A stretch of 64,000 bases of DNA from XYA12-FULL-58-9 sp001798605 (GTDB taxonomy: Bacteria; Myxococcota; XYA12-FULL-58-9), in NCBI GenBank assembly GCA_036736205.1, contig DAINMX010000005.1, forward strand, positions 8,018 to 72,017. Reading direction: 5' to 3'. Of this stretch, positions 56,782 through 64,000 are shown piece by piece. Each line of letters opens with the position of its first letter. Position 1 is the first letter of the stretch. Position numbers and translations under genes: made by a program. The notes under the pieces were generated by a model. It was not told the origin of the DNA. It searched no databases and saw only the letters and a program-made list of their open reading frames with translations.

Positions 56782-57340
56782 AAATAATGTGATGATGTGA
56801 TGTCATGTTGAGTGGATTTCAACTCAGGCAGGCGCGACGAGCGCGTGGGTGGTCACAGGCATACTGCGCCAAGAAGCTCGGGGTGTCGCAATCGTATGGC
56901 GCGTTTGCGTTTCTTGGCCTTCGGTTCTTTGGCTTTCTGAGCGCTCATAGGGCCCATTTAAGCACATAGTTATAGAAAAGACCCATTTTCATAAACTATA
57001 TGTCGGACGATCTGATTGCTCTTTCTGGCTATCAGCGTCGATGTAGCTCAGCCAATTTCACGCGCATCGAAGGTCGGCATTCCTACCGGGATTTGCTCAG
57101 CGGCGATGACCCCTTTGTAGTAAGCACCCCGGGGCAGGTCTTCTCATAGGATTACAAACAACAAACGCCACTATTTCAGCTGTGGATCGGGCAACGCTTG
57201 TTGAGCTTTGTGAAAACTGAAGATATCGCCTTGAGGGCAGCAGATGGGCCACATAAGAGTAAAACTATGTGGCCCATAAGGAGCCATGGTGTTCATGCCA
57301 CCTATGGTCCCTCGACCAGACTGCAGCGGGGGGAATGACT
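56782..57340. other. 559-base intergenic region, AT-richer
   Basis: No supported gene lies between the CotH-like gene and the repeat-lipoprotein gene. A 49-codon frame from ATG 57000 (stop 57147-57149) has no motif. A 12-base inverted repeat (57244-57277) sits near the downstream gene. The composition differs from neighbouring coding DNA, which could mean an old insertion, but no transposase remnant is identifiable. Confidence 0.5.
57244..57277. repeat. 12-bp perfect inverted repeat with 10-base loop
   Basis: ATGGGCCACATA (57244-57255) and TATGTGGCCCAT (57266-57277) pair exactly. No T-run follows on either strand, so it is not a standard rho-independent terminator. It lies 63 bases upstream of the next gene's start and could be an operator or RNA hairpin. 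Confidence 0.6.
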
Positions 57341-59275
57341 ATGACCAACATCACGGCGCGACGGATGACGCTCTTCATGGTACTCATTGTCACCGGCTGC
57401 CGTGACGGCGAGGATGCCGGGGACGCGGGGGGCACGTGTACGCCGGAGGACGATGTAACCTTCTGCGCGCGGTTGGGCAGGAACTGCGGAGTCGTGACCG
57501 AACTGGACACCTGCGGGGAGAGCCGGTCCGCCAATTGTGGTGGTTGCACCAATCCCGAGACCTGCGGCGGGGTCGGGATCGCGGGTGTGTGTGGCTCCGC
57601 CGTCTGCAGCGACGACGGCTGGTGCTGGGAGAACCCGCTGCCGCAGGGCGACACGATCTTCGGGCTGTCAGCTACCGCGGCGGATGATATCTGGGCGGTC
57701 GGCAACGCCGGCCTCATCCTCCATTACGACGGCGGTCGGTGGCTACAAGTGCCGAGCGGCGTGCGCGCCCGCCTGACCTCGGTGTGGGCCCACTCGGCGG
57801 ACTCGGCGTGGGCGGTCGGCTGGGACAGCACGGCGCTGCGCTGGAACGGAGACGAATGGACCGCTGTGGACATCGGGGTCGCCGGGTTGATGCTCCTCTC
57901 CGTGTCCGGAACCGGCCCCGGTGACGTGTGGGCGGTCGGTGTCGGCGAGACGGGCACCACCATGCTCCATTGGAACGGGAGCAACTGGGGGACGACCACG
58001 CTGTCCCAGTCGCTGTCCGATGTCTTCGCCGTTGCTGCGGATGATGTGTGGGCGGTCGGCTACGGCGATATCCTCCATTTCGACGGCTCCTGGGCGGCTG
58101 TGCCCGTCGCCGAGACGTCGCTCAACCTGGCCGCGGTGTGGGCCTCCCCGAGCGGGGATGTCTACGCGGTCGGGGACTACACCAGCGAGCGTGGTGCCGC
58201 CATGGTGCTTCACTCGAGCGGCGGAGCCTTCTCCTGGGTGGATACCGGCTGCCCCGCTGGCCTCAACGACATCTGGGGCAGCTCGGCGAGTGACCTCTGG
58301 GCGGTGGGCAACGGCCGCGCCGTCACCCATTGGGATGGCGTCGCGTGGACCACCTTTGACTTAATCCCGGGCGATCATCTCTACTCGGCCAGCGGGGTGG
58401 CGAACAACCTCTGGATGTCGGGCGCGGGCGGTCGCATGTACCACTGGGATGGCGCCGATCTCTCTCGCGACCTCGGCGGCCTCCCCGGTGCGGCGTCCGT
58501 CAACGACATGTGGGGCCAGAGCGCTGACGATGTCTGGATGGCCACCGACCTGGGGCTCTACCGGCGCCAATCAGGACAGTATCAGGCAGTGGGAGAGGCG
58601 GCGTGGTTGAGAAGCGTGTGGGGCCTCGGCCCAGATCCGATCTGGGCGGGCGGGCGCGCCGTGATCTACCAACTGGAGGGGCAAACCTGGACCGAGCACA
58701 GTTTCGACGAGGACATCTTCGTCCTCGACATTGCGGGTACCGGGCCGGACGATATCTGGGCGGTCGGCGAGGGAGAGACCGAAGCAGCGATCCTCCACTG
58801 GAACGGCGTCGAATGGTCCCTGGACCCGTATCGTCCCAGGGGCGGCCTCAGTGCCTTGTGGATCGGCGACGCGACCGACATCTGGGCGGTCGGCCGCTTC
58901 AGCGGCATTCACCACTGGAACGGCGCCGAGTGGAGTGCGGTCGAAGTGCCCGTCTCCGGACGCTTCATCGGAGTCTGGGGCAGCGCCGCCGACGATATCT
59001 GGGCGTCGGGAGAAAATGGGCGCCTGTTGCACTTCGCGGCGGGGTCGTGGACCGAAGTCGACGCCGGCACCGGGGAGGCCCTGTGGGGGGTCTGCGGCAC
59101 GGGATCGGATGATGTCTGGGCGGTCGGCCAATTCGGCGGCATTCACCACTGGAACGGTGCCACCATGACCACGACGCTGCCCCCCGGAGACCCCCAGCTG
59201 ACTGGTATCGACTGCATCGAGGACGACGTTTTCATTACCGGCGGCAATGGCGCGCTGCTGCACTTGCGCCGCTGA
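57341..59275 (+). CDS. Lipoprotein with 'DDIWAVG' beta-propeller-like repeats
   Basis: Starting at ATG 57341 (GGGGGGA upstream) the 644-residue product has a signal ending at the lipobox IVTGC and then a Cys-rich unit of the CotH neighbour's type (ETCGG.GI..VCG). The rest is about ten to twelve repeats of the form ADDIWAVG..G.I.HWNG..W, each ~45 residues, consistent with one or two beta-propellers. Such proteins are frequent in myxobacterial genomes and are probably surface-bound. An in-frame start at 57269 (GTG) is less likely. Confidence 0.75.
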   Translation: MTNITARRMTLFMVLIVTGCRDGEDAGDAGGTCTPEDDVTFCARLGRNCGVVTELDTCGESRSANCGGCTNPETCGGVGIAGVCGSAVCSDDGWCWENPLPQGDTIFGLSATAADDIWAVGNAGLILHYDGGRWLQVPSGVRARLTSVWAHSADSAWAVGWDSTALRWNGDEWTAVDIGVAGLMLLSVSGTGPGDVWAVGVGETGTTMLHWNGSNWGTTTLSQSLSDVFAVAADDVWAVGYGDILHFDGSWAAVPVAETSLNLAAVWASPSGDVYAVGDYTSERGAAMVLHSSGGAFSWVDTGCPAGLNDIWGSSASDLWAVGNGRAVTHWDGVAWTTFDLIPGDHLYSASGVANNLWMSGAGGRMYHWDGADLSRDLGGLPGAASVNDMWGQSADDVWMATDLGLYRRQSGQYQAVGEAAWLRSVWGLGPDPIWAGGRAVIYQLEGQTWTEHSFDEDIFVLDIAGTGPDDIWAVGEGETEAAILHWNGVEWSLDPYRPRGGLSALWIGDATDIWAVGRFSGIHHWNGAEWSAVEVPVSGRFIGVWGSAADDIWASGENGRLLHFAAGSWTEVDAGTGEALWGVCGTGSDDVWAVGQFGGIHHWNGATMTTTLPPGDPQLTGIDCIEDDVFITGGNGALLHLRR

Positions 59276-59698
59276 ACGCCGAGGGACCCGTGGGAGTAAT
59301 TTGCACCCGACACTTAGTGTCAGCCGCAAAATACAGGAGCTGACTTTGTGGAAACTAACCGGCCAATCCTTCATCTCCGCAAGCTACGACGCACGATTGG
59401 ACCCGTTAGTAGGCTGTTAACCGGTGGTGTTCATGTCACCTACGAGCCCCAAGCTGGTCGTGACGCTGCTTGCNNNNNNNNNNNNNNNNNNNNNNNNNNN
59501 NNNNNNNNNNNNNNNNNNNNNNNNNNNNNNNNNNNNNNNNNNNNNNNNNNNNNNNNNNNNNNNNNNNNNNNNNAACCGGTGGTGTTCATGTCACCTACGA
59601 GCCCCAAGCTGGTCGTGACGCTGCTTGCCAAGCTCGGTACCGAGGCTTGAGCGCGGGGATGGAGGGTGAAATAGTCTTGATGAGCTACACGGAGAACG
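59276..59698. other. Intergenic region containing a gap with duplicated edges
   Basis: No gene is supported here. It contains a near-palindrome GACACTtAGTGTC (59309-59321) and the 100-N gap. Bases 59419-59473 and 59574-59628 are the same 55-base sequence, so the sequence on each side of the gap is the same piece. A short frame from the second copy's ATG to TGA 59650 shows no recognisable protein. Confidence 0.6.
59474..59573. other. Assembly gap (100 N) flanked by an exact 55-bp duplication
   Basis: 100 N lie between two identical 55-base sequences. A shared k-mer-length end is what de Bruijn assemblers leave where contigs overlap, so the gap may be empty or may hold a collapsed repeat. Confidence 0.9.
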
Positions 59699-60670
59699 GT
59701 GAATCAAACCTTCAAAGAGAATCTCGCGAGTTCCTCCAAGGTGGCTTGGGTGGCTTGGCTCGCTGTCGCGGGTTGTTCGCGAGGTGGCTTCGAGTGGTAC
59801 CCTGACGGCGAGGAGCAACAAAGTCGATGCACGCCATTTTGGAGCAATCCCACCCTTTCGGCACCCGAGCCATTGACAGCGGTGAACACCCCGTCGAGAG
59901 AATGGAAAACGTTCGTGTTGTCCGATGGTTTGACCCTCTGGTTTGCGTCAAACCGTGCCGGTGGACCGGGGGCCAATGACGTCTACGTGGCCACGCGATC
60001 TGACCTAAATGAACCGTTTGGCAACGTGACTTTGGCTCCAGGTATCAACACGCAGTACGATGAATGGGGCGTCGTTTTCAGCTCAGATGGTATGACCGCG
60101 TATACGAGCTCGAATCGACCTGGTGGGCCGGGGGATGCGGATTTGTGGGTTGCCCACCTCGAGCGATCCTATGACTTGGAGTCCTCCGTATTTCAACCGG
60201 TGGAGAATGTGAACACGACGGAACCGGAGTATGATCCGTTCATCGCTTCCGACAACTTGACGCTTTACTTCAATCGCAGCAACCAACTCTACTGGGCAGT
60301 GCGGGAAACACCCCACGGGCCTTTTACATCGGTCGAGCCGATCCCCGGCATTGATTTTGAATCAGCCGGGAACGTTTCGACTACGAATGATGAAAGGGTC
60401 ATGGTGTTTAACGGCGCCGAACAGCGTCCTGGATCCCAGGTTTGGTACGCCACAAGGGGAAGTACGGAGGATCTTTTTGGAAAACCGGAGGTCGTGACCA
60501 TTCGAGAAATGGAATCTGTGACTCAACAGGACCCGTTTATCGCCCCGGATGGGTGCACCTTGTATTTGTCTATTGTCATCGAAGATGCACTCACTGATGT
60601 CTACGTGGTGAGGTTGGAAGCCGTAGTAGATTTCAACGAAGGGCTGAAGGTCTCGAACAAGCTCGAGTGA
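59699..60670 (+). CDS. PD40-type repeat lipoprotein
   Basis: This 323-residue lipoprotein starts at GTG 59699 (GGAG five bases upstream), with a signal ending in LAVAGC. The mature part has WD40-like PD40/TolB units, each with a core such as LWFASNRAGGPGANDVY, AYTSSNRPGGPGDADLW and FIAPDGCTLYLS. It probably folds as a beta-propeller in the envelope. No partner is evident; it follows the gap and precedes the VCBS/EGF gene. Confidence 0.8.
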   Translation: MNQTFKENLASSSKVAWVAWLAVAGCSRGGFEWYPDGEEQQSRCTPFWSNPTLSAPEPLTAVNTPSREWKTFVLSDGLTLWFASNRAGGPGANDVYVATRSDLNEPFGNVTLAPGINTQYDEWGVVFSSDGMTAYTSSNRPGGPGDADLWVAHLERSYDLESSVFQPVENVNTTEPEYDPFIASDNLTLYFNRSNQLYWAVRETPHGPFTSVEPIPGIDFESAGNVSTTNDERVMVFNGAEQRPGSQVWYATRGSTEDLFGKPEVVTIREMESVTQQDPFIAPDGCTLYLSIVIEDALTDVYVVRLEAVVDFNEGLKVSNKLE

Positions 60671-60889
60671 GACCAATTGCTGATACGGGGCTGGTTCGAG
60701 CGTCGTCATGAGCGTTGTCAGTATCATATCATGCGACGACTGAGGCCAGCAGCACGGCAGCACGGACATTTCTCGTAGACGGGCTCCTGACCGGATAGAT
60801 GCAAAAAGTAGCGCTTGTTGGATCGGTGTCACAGTACGTTCATGGATCGTAAACGGGAAATTTGGTCAAGATGACTCATCTCGAGAAAG
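60671..60889. other. Intergenic region before the VCBS/EGF frame
   Basis: This 219-base stretch holds no supported gene. The following protein has no export signal, so a missing or frameshifted 5' part could lie here. I could not find a signal peptide in another frame that continues into it. Confidence 0.45.
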
Positions 60890-62233
60890 ATGAGCTCAAT
60901 GCCAACCGACCGACGACGTCCAGAGTCGGTGTATGCGGCGGACCTCGATGGGGACGGCGACATGGATGTGCTTTCTGCGTCATGGCAAGATGACAAGGTC
61001 GCCTGGTATGAGAATTTATCCGTTGACGGGAGTCCGGGGGAATTCGCGGCGCAACAGACCATCGCCACAAATGCTGACGGTGCAACCTCGGTGTATGCAG
61101 CCGACCTCGATGGTGACAATGACTTGGATGTGATTTCGACGTTGGGGTTTGAGGGCAAAGTCGTCTGGTATGAGAATCTGACCGTTGACGGCAGCCCCGG
61201 TCTCTTCGCTGCGCAACAGACCATCGGCACAAATGCTGACGGTGCGCACTCAGTGTATGCGGCCGATCTCGACGGCGATGGAGATATGGATGTGCTCTCC
61301 GCATCGGTCTATGACGACAAGATAGCCTGGTATGAGAATCTAGGAGGCCCTTGCTCGCCCAGCCCCTGCAACAATGGCGGAGTGTGCACGGATCTTGATC
61401 CTGGATTTGCATGCGATTGCACCGATACCGGGTATGGTGGATCAAACTGCGACGTTGATGTCGATGAGTGCGCCGAGGGAATAGACACCTGCGATGCATT
61501 AGTAGCCTGCACCAACACTCCGGGTTCATTCACCTGTGGAAGCTGCCCCAGCGGTTACTCAGACACCAATGGCGACGGCACCCAGTGTGCAGACATCAAC
61601 GAATGTAGAACAAACAACGGTGATTGTGGTGATGCGACGTCTTGGTTTTGCACGAACAACGTAGCCGCGGCACCAACCTGCACTGACATCGACGAGTGTG
61701 CCGAAGAAACTGACAACTGCCACGCCGATGCCGCCTGCACCAATACAAGTGGCAGTTTCACCTGTGTGTGTAACGTCGGTTACTCGGGCGTTGGATTCAC
61801 ATGCACTGACGACAACGAGTGCATCGGAGAAGGCAGCGGCAACAACTGCGACACGAATGCAACCTGCACCAACACGGCGGGCAGCTTCACCTGCGATTGC
61901 AACGCAGGCTACTCCGGTGATCGTCTGAGCTGTACCGACGATGATGAGTGCATCGGAGAAGGCAGCGCCAACAACTGCGAAGCCCATGCGACCTGCACCA
62001 ACACTGCTGGCAGCTTCACTTGCGATTGCAACGCAGGTTACTCCGGTGACGGGGTGACCTGCACCGATGAATCAAGCAGTGGCGGCGATTCCTCCGGTGG
62101 AGGTTGTAGTTGCGGCAACCGGAGCAGCGGGGACGCGGGGACGACTACCACAGGTCGTCTCGAATCACCCGTCGGCTATCTCGACGAACCAAGTTGGGAT
62201 TTCCTCATCGTCACCCGATGGTCCTTGCCGTAA
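60890..62233 (+). CDS. VCBS/FG-GAP and EGF-repeat protein (N-terminus probably incomplete)
   Basis: The 447-residue frame starts directly in a VCBS-type repeat: SVYAADLDGDGDMDV recurs at residues 13, 67 and 121 (54-residue period). Residues ~155-390 carry EGF-like calcium-binding domains, with CTNTAGSFTCDC as the clearest; two units are near-identical copies about 129 bases apart. A Ser/Gly-rich SSGGGCSCG tail follows, resembling the start of a myxobacterial C-terminal sorting tag, but no membrane helix or basic end comes after it. There is no signal peptide either. It is probably a damaged or misassembled surface gene. Confidence 0.55.
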   Translation: MSSMPTDRRRPESVYAADLDGDGDMDVLSASWQDDKVAWYENLSVDGSPGEFAAQQTIATNADGATSVYAADLDGDNDLDVISTLGFEGKVVWYENLTVDGSPGLFAAQQTIGTNADGAHSVYAADLDGDGDMDVLSASVYDDKIAWYENLGGPCSPSPCNNGGVCTDLDPGFACDCTDTGYGGSNCDVDVDECAEGIDTCDALVACTNTPGSFTCGSCPSGYSDTNGDGTQCADINECRTNNGDCGDATSWFCTNNVAAAPTCTDIDECAEETDNCHADAACTNTSGSFTCVCNVGYSGVGFTCTDDNECIGEGSGNNCDTNATCTNTAGSFTCDCNAGYSGDRLSCTDDDECIGEGSANNCEAHATCTNTAGSFTCDCNAGYSGDGVTCTDESSSGGDSSGGGCSCGNRSSGDAGTTTTGRLESPVGYLDEPSWDFLIVTRWSLP

Positions 62234-62283
62234 ACAGGCTCACGTCACAAAACAAGTGAACATAACACAGCATCGGAGCGAAC

Positions 62284-62406
62284 ATGAGACTACCCATTTT
62301 GACCGGACTCACCTTGGTCTCTCTCGTTGGGCTCATTGCTTGCGAACCCCCCGCCAACCTCGTCTTGTCCGAATACTCGGCTGACGTGATCCTCGGTCTG
62401 GCTTGA
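62284..62406 (+). CDS. Small lipoprotein (40 residues)
   Basis: This short frame has GGAG five bases upstream of ATG 62284 and encodes MRLPILTGLTLVSLVGLIAC, a clean lipoprotein signal with the lipobox LIAC, then ~20 residues ending SADVILGLA. It may be a mini-lipoprotein or the truncated start of a longer one. It ends 30 bases before the next gene. Confidence 0.55.
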   Translation: MRLPILTGLTLVSLVGLIACEPPANLVLSEYSADVILGLA

Positions 62407-62436
62407 CGAACCGAGTGTTGCTGAGTTTGAGCGCAC

Positions 62437-63924
62437 ATGCTCCGACCCCTCAAAGCCTCTTCTTCCCACGCGAGCTCCAGGAGGACCATCTTCAGAGCAC
62501 TCCTTCTTCTCGCGCTGAGCACCGTGGCCCATTGGCTGGGCTATGTCCTCATCGTCAACGCCTATCTGAACATAGGCAACGGGCCGCTGGTCTCGATCGA
62601 TGTGGCCGAAATCCGAGTCGGCTCGGCCTGCACCTGGTGGCCGGGAAGGGTGAGAGGTCGCGATCTCCAGATCCTGGTGCACGACTCCAAGGTTGAGATG
62701 GATCTGAGATTGGACGAGTTCGACGCGAGCGTGTCCATGATCAGCCTGTTGAGCAAGGTTCTCCACACGACCAAGACCGATGTACACGGGGTGTCGCTGC
62801 GCATTCGCGAAACGCGGTTGCTACCCGAGCTCTGCAAGCAGTCTCCCGGTCTTCCTCCGATCACCCGACAGGCCGATCCTCCGGGCATTGGAGAAGGAGA
62901 GTGTTCCGCACAATCGGAGACGGCCATGGCCCCCGGAAAACCGCCTCTGCCGAAAGACCTGTTGCGCGTCAGCTTGGAGAACATGAGCCTGGCCGACATT
63001 CGGGAAGTGTGGATAGAGGACTACCGCCTGGAGGGGAAAGGCTCGCTCCAAGGCCGATGGTGGTTTTGGCCGACCCAGAACATGGGCATGGCGCTGCAGG
63101 ATTTTCAGATGCACGAGGCAAGCATTGTTCGAAATGAAGCCAAGCTCGTCCAGAATCTCGACCTCATGCTGGCCGGAGCGCTGAAGCAGGTGCAGTTCGC
63201 GGACCTCGACGCGAAAACTTTGTGGTCAGCCATCACGGCAAACGCGTCGATCCGCCTCGAAGCCCTCGAACTGGAAGCCATACGGGCGTTGGTATTGAAT
63301 ACGGATCCCATCGCGCCCCCCAAATTCCCATATATCGACGGTCTCGCCAACGTTTTCAGCGAAATCCACCTCGACGCGGGACATGTGAAGACTCTTTCGC
63401 TGGACGCCCAGGCGGGCGAGGCCGTGATTGAGCTTCTGAAGCAACGCGTGTTGGGTAGCATGCGCCTCAAACTGAGCCTCGAGGGCGACCGTAACAATTC
63501 GGGGCGTCTTCTCTTCTCAGAAGGCAGCCTGACAATCAACAACGTCCAACTCCGAGACGAAAGACACGAGACAAGAGAATTCGGAGATACGAAAATCACA
63601 GTGGCCGCACAGGGCACGAGCCACCTCGATCCGCGTGCCCAGACGGCCGAGCTCGAATTCTTTGCGAACGTATCGAGGAGCAAGTTCATCATCGCCCTCA
63701 TCCCCGGAGGTCTTCCGCACACGATCACAGACCTTCTCGTGAGCGACAGTGCGCCGGCGAGCGCAAAAGGAAAACTGTACGCGACGTCCGATCAGGCACG
63801 AGTCCAGGATCTCCAGGCTGAAGCGGACGGATTGAAATTGACCGGTTCATTCGTCTTTTCCCCCGAGCTGAAGGGAACCTTGACCGCCAGCTATGCGACA
63901 GTTTCAGTGGATATTCCGCTGTGA
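62437..63924 (+). CDS. AsmA-like or similar membrane-anchored periplasmic protein
   Basis: This 495-residue protein has an N-terminal membrane helix (about 18-45) and then a long periplasmic region that is rich in short beta-strands and amphipathic repeats. A beta-helical, AsmA/TamB-like fold is the best guess, from the TM anchor and patterns such as DVAEIRVGSACTWWPGRVRGRDLQI (in pieces) and GKLYATSDQARVQDLQAEADGLKLTGSF. A role in lipid or outer-membrane transport would follow only if that is right. The ribosome site is weak. Confidence 0.5.
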   Translation: MLRPLKASSSHASSRRTIFRALLLLALSTVAHWLGYVLIVNAYLNIGNGPLVSIDVAEIRVGSACTWWPGRVRGRDLQILVHDSKVEMDLRLDEFDASVSMISLLSKVLHTTKTDVHGVSLRIRETRLLPELCKQSPGLPPITRQADPPGIGEGECSAQSETAMAPGKPPLPKDLLRVSLENMSLADIREVWIEDYRLEGKGSLQGRWWFWPTQNMGMALQDFQMHEASIVRNEAKLVQNLDLMLAGALKQVQFADLDAKTLWSAITANASIRLEALELEAIRALVLNTDPIAPPKFPYIDGLANVFSEIHLDAGHVKTLSLDAQAGEAVIELLKQRVLGSMRLKLSLEGDRNNSGRLLFSEGSLTINNVQLRDERHETREFGDTKITVAAQGTSHLDPRAQTAELEFFANVSRSKFIIALIPGGLPHTITDLLVSDSAPASAKGKLYATSDQARVQDLQAEADGLKLTGSFVFSPELKGTLTASYATVSVDIPL

Positions 63925-64000
63925 GTCAAAATCGAGAGCCAAAGCGCGGGTAGATTCACTCGGTGACGTTGCAAACGAGTGACATCTCAACCATCATCGC

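Noticed and set aside
55465..56787. 440-residue plus-strand open frame
   Set aside because: It is the complement of the CotH-like gene and has a composition typical of an antisense shadow.
57030..57070. Possible tRNA-like 'gtagctcag' motif
   Set aside because: No matching acceptor, anticodon or T-arm follows, so it cannot fold as a tRNA.

Overview
The window looks like a chromosomal scaffold from a Gram-negative, respiratory, myxobacteria-like organism (Myxococcota or a related former deltaproteobacterial lineage). This is inferred from gene content, not from a marker gene. The pointers are many Cys-rich lipoproteins with lipoboxes, Ca-binding 'DxDGDG..D..ED.NHNG' repeats, VCBS/EGF and CotH-type surface proteins, an AgmX-like TonB-domain protein, an alternative complex III and a group 3b-type [NiFe] hydrogenase. 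Two 100-N runs (29416-29515, 59474-59573) show that this is a draft scaffold. I saw no rRNA, tRNA, CRISPR array or intact insertion sequence.

Layout. 1-9239: a tightly packed plus-strand unit of an ECF sigma factor, a zinc-finger/FecR-like anti-sigma protein, a Cys-rich lipoprotein and a 2161-residue calcium-repeat/VWA-like lipoprotein. 9322-20617: housekeeping and metabolic genes (branched-chain aminotransferase, prolyl-tRNA synthetase, PfpI-like protein, 3-hydroxyacyl-CoA dehydrogenase, a double-receiver sigma-54 activator, a Lys/Ala/Pro-rich DNA-binding protein, nitronate monooxygenase, lytic transglycosylase, ferredoxin). 20743-25153: a small lipoprotein, a rho-independent terminator and a four-gene hydrogenase operon hydB-hydG-hydD-hydA. 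25422-35873: a UPF0462 (C4orf33-like) protein, a DUF493 protein, a TonB/AgmX-type protein, PD40/Ig-like surface proteins, a SafE-FixH-like pair, GltS and a TAXI-type binding lipoprotein.

35878-52820 (minus strand) is one long respiratory gene run: ccoNO-ccoQ-ccoP-ccoG-ccoH-ccoI-ccoS-actA-actB-actC-actD-actE-actF, then an amidase. Many of its junctions overlap by 4-14 bases. It encodes a cbb3-type oxidase, its assembly factors and a complete alternative complex III (quinol to cytochrome c), so a whole quinol-to-oxygen branch is probably co-transcribed. The hydrogenase could feed electrons from H2 or NAD(P)H into the same cell's redox pool, but no direct link is encoded.

53055-63924: an M24 peptidase and an SDR, then a cell-surface island. 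It holds a CotH-like protein, a 'DDIWAVG' repeat lipoprotein, a PD40 lipoprotein, a VCBS/EGF protein, a 40-residue lipoprotein and a large membrane-anchored protein. Two members lack a recognisable export signal, and the island contains the second assembly gap, whose edges are an exact 55-base duplication.

The most promising leads are the sigma/anti-sigma/giant-lipoprotein unit, the hydrogenase large subunit that ends exactly at the His of its DPCxxCxxH motif, and the fused cbb3-ACIII super-operon with a CcoN-CcoO fusion and a one-haem CcoP.
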